Source: Nitrospirota bacterium (GTDB lineage: Bacteria; Nitrospirota; Thermodesulfovibrionia; UBA6902; BMS3Bbin08). Taken from it: a stretch of DNA of 14,063 bases. Below the pieces are notes generated by a model. The model searched no databases. It was not told where the DNA came from and saw only the letters and a program-made list of their open reading frames with translations. Shown piece after piece: positions 7,249 to 12,521 of the stretch (within the stretch, counting starts at the first letter, position 1; every line of letters begins with the position of its first letter). The stretch is taken from assembly GCA_016208845.1 (NCBI GenBank), contig JACQXH010000093.1, forward strand, positions 1 to 14,063, given 5' to 3'. The position numbers and the translations under genes were made by a program.

Positions 7249-8157
7249 TCAATCACGTACGTCAGGTTCAAAAAAGATCCAGCGCACATCGGGGAAACCG
7301 GCCTTAAGAGCAGCCTCTACCCTGTTGATATCCTCGATCATTGGCACTGCCTCATCCATCCTCTTCATCCTCACTTTTGCTGCCACCATCATCTCTGTAC
7401 CTAACTGAAGCGTGATAAGACTATACACCTGCGCAACTTCAGGACGGCCGGAAAGAAAGTCGCGCAATGCTGAAACTGTCTCCGGGTCAGCGCTCTCACC
7501 GATCAGGAGGCTCTTGACCTCGATGCCAACTATAAAAGCTACGAGGACCAGAACCATACCTATAGCAATGGTGCCTAACGCATCATAAAAAGGATTGCCC
7601 AAAAAGATCGTCAGGAGCACCGCAAGAAGCGCGAGCAACAAACCTAAAAGGGCCGCGATGTCCTCACCAACCACTACGATAAGTTCACTTTGCCTGCTCT
7701 GTTTGAACCATTTAAGGAAAGAGCGTTTGCCCTGTATCCGTCTCACTTCAGAAAGCGCCCCCCTTAATGAAACCATCTCCAGAAGGACCGAAACCGCCAG
7801 CACACACACCGCAACCCAGGGAGATTTCGGCATCTCAGGGTGCATCAGCTTATGCACTCCCTCATAAATTGAGAAAATGCCGCCCATGCTGAACAGCATG
7901 AGCGCCACAATAAAGGACCAGAAATACAGGGCCTTGCCGTATCCAAGGGGATGATCTTGGGAAGCTGGTCTTTTTGATCTCCTGATACCAAATAGAAGTA
8001 AAAGCTGGTTGGCACAGTCTGCGAACGAATGGATGGTCTCTGCGAGCATTGCCCCTGATCGCGTGTACCATGCAGCAAATCCTTTAGCAACAGCTATCCC
8101 CATGTTTGCGCCAAGCGCATACATGATCGCCTTTAATGAGCCGTTTGAATGAGACAT
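7249..8157 (-). CDS. Cation diffusion facilitator, ZnT9 (SLC30A9)-like
   Basis: A 302-residue CDF transporter that would export zinc or a similar divalent metal from the cytoplasm by proton antiport. Six membrane segments are followed by a cytoplasmic C-terminal domain (from about residue 215). The helix-2 metal site is present as H43-x3-D47 (IHSFAD). In helix 5 the usual HxxxD is replaced by GEDIAALLG (E165, D166), as in the ZnT9-like branch. DHPLGYGKALYFWSF (68-82) is also typical of that branch. The frame can be extended upstream to a GTG at 8178, but MSHSNGSLKAIMYALGANMG from the ATG at 8157 matches the family N terminus. Neither start has a good ribosome site. Repeat-rich spacers on both sides suggest a single-gene transcript. 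Confidence 0.85.
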   Translation of the reverse strand: MSHSNGSLKAIMYALGANMGIAVAKGFAAWYTRSGAMLAETIHSFADCANQLLLLFGIRRSKRPASQDHPLGYGKALYFWSFIVALMLFSMGGIFSIYEGVHKLMHPEMPKSPWVAVCVLAVSVLLEMVSLRGALSEVRRIQGKRSFLKWFKQSRQSELIVVVGEDIAALLGLLLALLAVLLTIFLGNPFYDALGTIAIGMVLVLVAFIVGIEVKSLLIGESADPETVSALRDFLSGRPEVAQVYSLITLQLGTEMMVAAKVRMKRMDEAVPMIEDINRVEAALKAGFPDVRWIFFEPDVRD

Positions 8158-8498
8158 GTTGAATATTATCAGAAACACTTGGCAATAGTGAAATAAAAAC
8201 GAGGGAAGGTCCGAAACATCTGTCAGATAAGTCCTTTTTTATTTGCTATAATGTAAAGGATTTATTAAGATGTGCATAATAGTATCGACATTTGCAATTG
8301 TGTCATTCCTCCCGACGCTTCTGGATCGGGAATCTCGGAACGAGTCGTGCCGACTTTCTTAGTAAAGACTCCGGACAAGTCCGATGCGGATCAAAGTTAA
8401 GTCGAGCCGACCAAGGAGTCGCTCCGACCGGGGTGACAGATTAATTAGGTATCCACATTATTATACAAACATTAATATCAGGCTGTTTCTCTTAATTC
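8158..8498. other. Spacer between the CDF and protease genes
   Basis: This 341-bp gap upstream of two divergent genes holds a structured repeat at 8301-8438 and AT-rich flanks. I found no convincing paired -35/-10 for either gene. No small ORF with a ribosome site was seen; an open frame at 8384-8587 runs through the repeat and into the protease gene in another frame. Confidence 0.4.
8301..8438 (+). repeat. Structured palindromic repeat with TGTCA/TGACA ends
   Basis: Begins TGTCATTCC and ends GGGGTGACA, so the outer bases are complementary. Inside are CCCGA (8311-8315) facing TCGGG (8326-8330) and CGGAC-AA-GTCCG near 8370. It is GC-richer than its surroundings and non-coding. It resembles the short repeats at 11066-11124 and 11195-11274 (shared TGTCATTCC; shared CCCGA..TCGGG hairpins). 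A REP or MITE-like element is the best description. Confidence 0.5.
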
Positions 8499-9836
8499 AT
8501 GATGAATCCCAACATATTATTCAAATTAATACCCCTGATTTCATTATTTATTACAGGGATGACCGTCCCTGCCTTTCCTTCTGCTGATGCCGAAAGGGTT
8601 TTCAGGGAAAACCGCAGATCGGTCACACTTGTTACAGCGTATAACAAAAAAGGCCAGCCGCTAACTGAGGGAACCGGTTTCATATTAAGCTCTGACGGCG
8701 CCGTGATTACGAACTATCATGTGATAGGCATCGCAAAGGACATTAAGGTAAAGACCGGCGGCAGGTACCTGGACGTAGAGGGCGTGACCTATGCGGACAG
8801 GGGAAATGATATTGTCATACTCAAGGTCAAAGGGAAAGGCCTTCCAGCAGTCAAACTGGGAAATGTCCGAATGATAAATGCAGGAGAGAAGGTCTATATC
8901 ATCAGCGATTCAGAAGATACGGGCAATGTGATATATGAGGGTATATTCAGGAAGATTGAAACTATCTATCATGGAGGCAAAGTTATAGAGATAAGTGCGC
9001 CTGTATCTCATGGAAGCAGCGGCAGTCCGTTGTTTAACAGGGACGGCCAGGTCATTGGGATAGCAACGTTTCTTATGAAAAGGACGGTGAACCTGATATT
9101 TGCCATGCCATCTGAACTTTTTAAGGATAAATTCAAAAGCAATAGCCCAGTCACCCCTATCAGCGTCATAATAAAAAATTATCAGAATACCGCAGAGTAC
9201 TGGTTTTATCTCGGATATTATCTGTCCGAAGCCGGCGCTCACAAAGAGGCCATAGATGTCTTCAGGGAGGCGATACGGCTCAAGCCTGATTATGCGGATG
9301 CATATTATTATCTTGGAGCTGCCTGTGAAAAACTGGGGAAAAATAAAGAGGCGGTAAAGGCTTACAGCAAGGCAATAAAATTAAGACCTGATTTTGCTGA
9401 TGCACACTTGAGTCTCGGCAGCGTCTACGGTAAGCTCGGCATGTACAAAGAGGCCGTTGATGTTTTAATGAAGGCTGCAATGACAGAGCCTGATTTTGCT
9501 GACGTATATTACAATTTGGGGGTAGCATACGGGAAACTCGGGATGTATGGAGAGGGAATTGAGGCAGACAAAAAGGCCGTCAAATTGAATCCCGGCTTTG
9601 CTGATGCATATTACAATATGGGCATTGCCTATGAGAAATCCGGTTTATACAAAGAAGCCGTGTCAGCTTTTCAAAAGTTTTTGAAATTAAGGCCTGATAA
9701 TGCTGATGCGCATTACAATCTGGGCATCCTGCATGTTCTTTTAAAAGATATTGATTCCGCTATGGAGAGATACAGGACTTTGAAAAACCTTGATGCTTCT
9801 TTAGCTGAGAAATTATTAGGTTTAATTCAGAAATAA
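8499..9836 (+). CDS. Secreted trypsin-like serine protease with six TPR repeats
   Basis: A 445-residue protein with an N-terminal signal sequence (hydrophobic 6-26, probably cleaved near PAFPSA). The chymotrypsin/DegP-fold domain has a complete triad: H74 in TNYHVI, D104 in RGNDIVILKV and S174 in HGSSGSPLFN. From about residue 232 to 435 there are exactly six 34-residue TPR units (e.g. AHKEAIDVFREAIRLKPDYA, NKEAVKAYSKAIKLRPDFAD), replacing the PDZ domains of DegP. It should act in the periplasm, with the TPR part binding substrates or partners. It is encoded alone, and start choice is between two adjacent ATGs (8499, 8502) without a clear ribosome site. The substrate is unknown; the protease call is firm. 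Confidence 0.85.
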   Translation: MMNPNILFKLIPLISLFITGMTVPAFPSADAERVFRENRRSVTLVTAYNKKGQPLTEGTGFILSSDGAVITNYHVIGIAKDIKVKTGGRYLDVEGVTYADRGNDIVILKVKGKGLPAVKLGNVRMINAGEKVYIISDSEDTGNVIYEGIFRKIETIYHGGKVIEISAPVSHGSSGSPLFNRDGQVIGIATFLMKRTVNLIFAMPSELFKDKFKSNSPVTPISVIIKNYQNTAEYWFYLGYYLSEAGAHKEAIDVFREAIRLKPDYADAYYYLGAACEKLGKNKEAVKAYSKAIKLRPDFADAHLSLGSVYGKLGMYKEAVDVLMKAAMTEPDFADVYYNLGVAYGKLGMYGEGIEADKKAVKLNPGFADAYYNMGIAYEKSGLYKEAVSAFQKFLKLRPDNADAHYNLGILHVLLKDIDSAMERYRTLKNLDASLAEKLLGLIQK

Positions 9837-9862
9837 GAATAAAACAGGCAGAACCCGCTGTT

Positions 9863-9894
9863 CTATCTGTTTTCATCTGTGTTTATCCGTGGCT
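9863..9894 (-). repeat. Dispersed repeat, inverted copy of the 7072-7200 motif
   Basis: The minus strand reads AGCCACGGATAAACACAGAT followed by GAAAACAGATAG, matching the GCCACGGATTAACACGGATG/ACAGATAAACACAGATAG elements after glyS. It sits just after the protease stop and facing the small cysteine gene. Confidence 0.55.
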
Positions 9895-9911
9895 GCATGC
9901 CTTTTAAAGGT

Positions 9912-10037
9912 TTATGCGCCGTGAATGAGAATGGGAAGACATTTTAAACAGACATAAATATTTTCTTTTTTATACTCACACGAGAGAAGAACCCGTTCTT
10001 CGCTTGTGATGCCGCAGTTGAAACACTGATGTTCCAT
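9912..10037 (-). CDS. 41-residue five-cysteine (double CxxC) small protein
   Basis: Minus-strand ATG at 10037-10035, stop at 9914-9912. AGGAGG (10043-10048) sits 5 nt before the ATG, one of the best ribosome sites in the window, which supports translation. The protein begins MEHQCFNCGI and ends VCLKCLPILIHGA. C5/C8 and C30/C33 form two CxxC pairs, with C20 between them. This suggests a small zinc ribbon or redox-active knuckle. It lies 65 bp downstream of the DUF1858 gene on the same strand and is probably part of the same transcript. I do not recognise a named family. Its overall shape, with a CxxC near each end and a conserved-looking CLPxLIHG tail, suggests a genuine conserved small protein; function unknown. 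Confidence 0.7.
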   Translation of the reverse strand: MEHQCFNCGITSEERVLLSCEYKKENIYVCLKCLPILIHGA

Positions 10038-10080
10038 CGAAACCTCCTGTTTACCTTTGTGCCCGCATGTAATGCAAAAC

Positions 10081-10100
10081 CTGTTATGGCTGTATAACAG
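10081..10100 (-). other. Perfect 7-bp hairpin between the DUF1858 and small cysteine genes
   Basis: CTGTTAT (10081-10087), 6-nt loop, ATAACAG (10094-10100). In the minus-strand transcript it is followed by GGTTTTGC, too poor a T-run for a strong terminator. It may be a partial attenuator or processing site setting the ratio of the two proteins. Confidence 0.35.
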
Positions 10101-10102
10101 AT

Positions 10103-10315
10103 CTAAGAGGTTTTCAGCTGTTTGATCTCTTCAACGATCTTTTCAGGATCGATATTATGCATCGTAGCCCCAAAAGAGATAGATTCCATGTTTATCCCCG
10201 GACAGGTAAAGCATCCAGAACCAAAATACTTCCTTATTACCGCTTCTGCTCCCGGTACCGCCTTAATCACATCCCCGATCACTGAGTTCTTGTTTATCTC
10301 AACATTTGTTGCCAT
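10103..10315 (-). CDS. DUF1858 / HCP-associated redox disulfide domain protein
   Basis: A 70-residue stand-alone domain. VIGDVIKAVPGAEAVIRKYFGSGCFTCPG, with C35 and C38 in GCFTCPG, is the signature of the DUF1858 family (hybrid cluster protein-associated disulfide domain), followed by the usual SISFGATMHNIDPEKIVEEI. The family is often found near hybrid cluster protein and nitrogen-oxide stress genes; it likely acts as a cytoplasmic thiol redox or metal-binding partner. AGGAGG (10325-10330) lies 9 nt before the ATG. An FNR/CRP-like dyad (10368-10381) precedes a possible -10. Neighbours are a haem-copper-helix-like membrane protein upstream and the five-cysteine protein downstream, all on the minus strand. 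Identity is good; the precise reaction is unknown. Confidence 0.85.
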   Translation of the reverse strand: MATNVEINKNSVIGDVIKAVPGAEAVIRKYFGSGCFTCPGINMESISFGATMHNIDPEKIVEEIKQLKTS

Positions 10316-10339
10316 TTTTAATTTCCTCCTTTATTTACT

Positions 10340-10381
10340 AATTTAATACTTTTTCTTGAAACATTCTATGACTTATATCAT
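10340..10381 (-). promoter_or_regulatory. Possible FNR/CRP-type operator and -10 before the DUF1858 gene
   Basis: ATGACTTATATCAT (10368-10381) has the TGA-N6-TCA arrangement of FNR/DNR/CRP boxes (half-sites ATGAC and ATCAT against TTGAT and ATCAA, 3/5 and 4/5). On the minus strand TATTAAAT (10341-10348) could serve as -10, placing the dyad centre about 39-42 bp upstream of the transcript start, the usual spot for class II activation. The match is weak, and the call leans on this spacing and on the redox content of the genes. Confidence 0.3.
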
Positions 10382-10421
10382 AAGAATAATTAATTCCCAG
10401 CCGGCGAAAGATCCATTAAAC

Positions 10422-10826
10422 CTATGCCTGTTTGACCGTTTTTAGAATATTGATCGTAAAAAGGATTATTCCGGCAAGAGAGAGAGTGGCCGATATTACC
10501 AATAAAGGCTGAAATAATTTAATATCTGAACCGGCTGCAACAAAAGGCCAGCTTACAGACATGCCTATCAGGCCGGCATTTGAAAGCCAGAACTGCATTC
10601 TCATCATCAGCGGACTGTAAATGTTCCTGCCGCTGAACCTTGGCAATATATGATATCCCACGCCATAGATCATCATGGACATAAAGCCCAGAAGATTCAG
10701 GTGGACATGTACGGGGATATAATATCCTGACTCAGCAGGCCATAAAAGAATGACCATGCCGAATATCACGCCTGCAGCAAAATAGATAACGCTCATTCTC
10801 AGGTACCATACTATTATCCGCTCCAT
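10422..10826 (-). CDS. Small four-helix membrane protein resembling haem-copper oxidase (CcoN/NorB) helix II region
   Basis: A 134-residue protein with four predicted helices (about 8-30, 37-61, 77-97, 105-127). HVHLNLLGFMSMMIYGVGYHILPRFSG (H40, H42, H59) closely resembles helix II of cbb3 oxidase subunit I and NO reductase, where the first His ligates low-spin haem b. The other oxidase helices, including the second haem ligand and the copper ligands, are absent. I infer a haem b-binding or quinol-interacting membrane protein, perhaps dimeric. The frame extends upstream to a TTG at 10886, but the ATG at 10826 has GGAGGG (10830-10835) just before it and is preferred. It is upstream of the DUF1858 gene by 106 bp, same strand. 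The family is probably catalogued as cbb3-subunit-I-like; no activity can be assigned. Confidence 0.65.
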   Translation of the reverse strand: MERIIVWYLRMSVIYFAAGVIFGMVILLWPAESGYYIPVHVHLNLLGFMSMMIYGVGYHILPRFSGRNIYSPLMMRMQFWLSNAGLIGMSVSWPFVAAGSDIKLFQPLLVISATLSLAGIILFTINILKTVKQA

Positions 10827-11065
10827 AATCCCTCCAAAAATAAATAGCCTCAACGACACTGAAAAGTGCCGCTTTAATAATTGCAAAAACCTTAAATAGA
10901 TTTCAAAATATCAAAATGCAGAGAAGCGATAAAAGGATTCTGTTTATTTATTTTATTTTATTCTATTTCTTTATGTTTCCACTTGATATAAAAAAATTAT
11001 AACCTTACCTAAGGCAAAAAGAAAGGGGACGAACTTTGAGATGCGCATTATTTTGATTAAATAAT

Positions 11066-11124
11066 CCTCTCTCCCGATGCTTCGGGAAGAGGGCCTGACT
11101 TCTGGCAGGCACGAGTGAGGGGGC
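11066..11124 (+). repeat. Short structured repeat (CTCTCTCCCGATGCTTCGGG type)
   Basis: Starts CCTCTCTCCC and ends GAGTGAGGGGG. TCCCGA (11072-11077) and TCGGGA (11082-11087) form a 6-bp hairpin, and GCCTG/CAGGC a second one. The layout matches repeats scattered in many environmental genomes and shares its first hairpin with 8301-8438. Confidence 0.5.
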
Positions 11125-11194
11125 TTTACTCATGTTCTCCTTAGTGAAGTGTCGCTTAAATTTGACATGAATGATTCTGCGAGACGTCAATGTT

Positions 11195-11274
11195 TGTCAT
11201 TCCCGAGGCAGTAATCTGTAATCCACCCTTCGACAGGCTCAGGGTGACAGTTCTCATGGTGAGCTTGTCAAAGG
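11195..11274 (+). repeat. Short structured repeat with inverted CCTTCGACAGGCTCA arms
   Basis: Begins TGTCATTCCCGAG, as does the repeat at 8301 (TGTCATTCC). CCTTCGACAGGCTCA (11227-11241) and TGAGCTTGTCAAAGG (11260-11274) are inverted copies with two mismatches, enclosing GGGTGACAGTTCTCATGG. Non-coding. Confidence 0.55.
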
Positions 11275-11392
11275 GTATTTATCCTTTGGGCAACAGCCCG
11301 TAAAGATCTTTTATAGATAGACCAGCAGCATAAGTTGGTTTGACATATTCAACATATAACTGCTTGAATTATAATGATATTGTAAATTTCAC

Positions 11393-11421
11393 TTGACTAT
11401 TTTTTTATATTTCTTTATCTT
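11393..11421 (+). promoter_or_regulatory. Possible promoter of the PilZ gene
   Basis: TTGACT (11393-11398), 17 bp, TATCTT (11416-11421). The start would fall near 11428, only a few bases before the ATG at 11433, implying a nearly leaderless mRNA. This agrees with the absence of any Shine-Dalgarno. Confidence 0.35.
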
Positions 11422-11432
11422 GTATTATAGAA

Positions 11433-11753
11433 ATGGACAAACGCAAGTCATCAAGGATCTCCAAGAAACTTGAAGTAAGATATCAATCTGAGGTGGAAAA
11501 TACCGCTATCACCTCAGACCTTTCTGAAGCAGGAATTTTCATAAAAACGAATAAGGGTATGGACACCGGTAATTTGATAAATCTGAGACTGAATCTGCCG
11601 AACTCACAGGAGCTTTTTCTTAGAGGTCATGTAGTAAGAAATACTAAATCATTGCCCATTTCCAACGGCAATTCAAACAACGGGATGGGGATTCAATTAA
11701 TTGATCCGCCCAAGGATTATGTAGTTTACGTGCAGTCCATTCGCATCTCATAG
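11433..11753 (+). CDS. Single-domain PilZ protein (cyclic di-GMP binding)
   Basis: A 106-residue stand-alone PilZ domain. The N terminus MDKRKSSRISKKLEVRY holds the RxxxR motif (R4, R8), and SDLSEAGIFI holds the DxSxxG motif (D29, S31, G34), together the cyclic di-GMP binding determinants. The later GMGIQLIDPP is the typical closing strand. The binding residues are intact, so it should sense cyclic di-GMP in the cytoplasm and act on a partner in motility, adhesion or polysaccharide export. No partner gene adjoins it; a tRNA follows. No ribosome site precedes the ATG. Confidence 0.82.
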   Translation: MDKRKSSRISKKLEVRYQSEVENTAITSDLSEAGIFIKTNKGMDTGNLINLRLNLPNSQELFLRGHVVRNTKSLPISNGNSNNGMGIQLIDPPKDYVVYVQSIRIS

Positions 11754-11802
11754 TACAAACAGTAAGAACCGTTCAAGCCGTTCATTCTAATAATTTTCGC
11801 AC

Positions 11803-11831
11803 TTTAAAATTGAGCCCGATATCATTATAAT
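11803..11831 (+). promoter_or_regulatory. Possible promoter of tRNA-Leu
   Basis: TTTAAA (11803-11808), 17 bp, perfect TATAAT (11826-11831). The start would fall within a few bases of the tRNA 5' end at 11840. Confidence 0.45.
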
Positions 11832-11839
11832 ATCTGGAA

Positions 11840-11924
11840 GCCGAAGTGGTGGAACTGGTAGACACGCACGTTTGAGGGGCGTGTGGAGTAATCCATGCGG
11901 GTTCGAGTCCCGCCTTCGGCACCA
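11840..11924 (+). tRNA. tRNA-Leu (anticodon GAG)
   Basis: An 85-nt class II tRNA. The acceptor stem GCCGAAG pairs with CTTCGGC, followed by A and an encoded CCA. The D-loop region is GGTGGAACTGGTAGAC, the anticodon stem CACGT/GCGTG encloses loop TTGAGGG with anticodon GAG at 11874-11876, the long variable arm is TGGA-GTAA-TCCA, and the T arm is GCGGG-TTCGAGT-CCCGC. It reads CUC and CUU leucine codons. No damage is visible. Confidence 0.96.
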
Positions 11925-12278
11925 TTTCCTGCTCGCCTTTTAACCCAATAAAAGAAATTCACCGCAGAGGACACAGAGGAAGACATTAATATTGACAGAA
12001 GAAAGATCCATTTTTTGCCATTCTCTGTGCACTCCTTTGTGCAACAAAGATTTATATTCCATAAGCAACTTAGCTTATGAGAACACAGAGAACCCTTTGG
12101 GAACTTCAGAAATTGAGAGTTAAGAAATTATCTCTGTGATATCTGTGGTTTCCTGAAGTGTAAGTAATTGCCCCGGATTTTTCGTCATATTCAGATAAGC
12201 TGCTCATGGGTTTCTGCTAATAAGATTTTTAACAGGTTGAATTGCTAAAATATCAGCGTAAATTATTTCCGGATAAAT
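11925..12278. other. Spacer between tRNA-Leu and the split cytochrome gene
   Basis: Mostly occupied by the CACAGAG-type inverted repeat at 11960-12150. A perfect 7-bp hairpin CATAAGC-AACTTA-GCTTATG spans 12060-12079. A weak TTGAAT (12237-12242)/TAAATT (12259-12264) pair could be the promoter of the gene at 12279. No further gene is seen. Confidence 0.4.
11960..12150. repeat. Inverted repeat of the CACCGCAGAGGACACAGAGG type
   Basis: The left arm is CACCGCAGAGGACACAGAGG (11960-11979). An imperfect inverted right arm is TCTCTGTGATATCTGTGGTT (12131-12150). An inner inverted copy lies at 12021-12042 (TTCTCTGTGCACTCCTTTGT) and a direct one near 12083 (ACACAGAGAACC). This is a well-known style of dispersed repeat in environmental genomes; it is non-coding. 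Confidence 0.5.
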
Positions 12279-12521
12279 ATGAAATATCTCTCACTATTAA
12301 TTATTATTTTATCAGGAATATTATTCCCCTCAATTATATATGGGCAGCTTCGGACATTAGATGTCCTGTACACAGGTGATTTGCAGGGAGAACTGGAGCC
12401 ATGCGGCTGTTCCCCGAAGACGGATTTTGGGGGCTTGGCGAGGTTATCTGGTTATATTAATGAAAACAGATTAAACCTTTCGCCGTATCTGCTCCTTGAC
12501 GCAGGCAATTTTAGCGGATGA
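12279..12521 (+). CDS. N-terminal fragment of a phosphoesterase-like/tetrahaem cytochrome (split gene)
   Basis: Eighty residues. A signal peptide (about 4-22, cleavage near IYGQ) is followed by LDVLYTGDLQGELEPCGCSP and GGLARLSGYI, the opening of the UshA/calcineurin-like phosphoesterase fold found fused to c-type cytochromes. It then reaches LLLDAGNFSG and stops at a TGA (12519-12521). In intact relatives this strand leads into the rest of the domain, which here continues in another frame from 12518. The stop and the next ATG overlap as ATGA. The fragment carries the only export signal of the two pieces. I read it as a gene broken by a small deletion or frameshift. Confidence 0.65.
   Translation: MKYLSLLIIILSGILFPSIIYGQLRTLDVLYTGDLQGELEPCGCSPKTDFGGLARLSGYINENRLNLSPYLLLDAGNFSG

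Larger units (their letters stand above)
10827..11432. other. Repeat-rich intergenic region before the PilZ gene
   Basis: About 600 bp without a credible gene. 10930-10980 is a T-rich, low-complexity run. Two structured repeats follow (11066-11124, 11195-11274). 11340-11345 is a perfect TTGACA and 11370-11375 a perfect TATAAT, but they are 24 bp apart, too far for a normal sigma70 promoter. A 61-codon open frame on the minus strand at 11005-11190 spans one repeat and has no ribosome site. Confidence 0.45.

Noticed and set aside
7158..8178. Longer CDF start at a GTG (8178)
   Set aside because: The family N terminus aligns from the ATG at 8157; the extra residues MFLIIFN have no support.
10827..10886. 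Longer start (TTG at 10886) for the four-helix protein
   Set aside because: GGAGGG sits directly before the internal ATG at 10826, and the extension is not typical of the helix arrangement.
11005..11190. 61-codon open frame on the minus strand
   Set aside because: It runs through a dispersed repeat, has no ribosome site, and shows no recognisable domain or sensible composition.
11340..11375. Perfect TTGACA and TATAAT boxes upstream of the PilZ gene
   Set aside because: They are 24 bp apart, far from the usual 16-18, so they are unlikely to form one promoter.
12077..12139. 20-codon frame starting MRTQRTLWEL
   Set aside because: It is made entirely of the CACAGAG repeat and lacks a ribosome site.
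7072..12150. CRISPR array
   Set aside because: The repeats are few, irregularly spaced, of several types and in both orientations; there is no regular repeat-spacer pattern and no cas gene.
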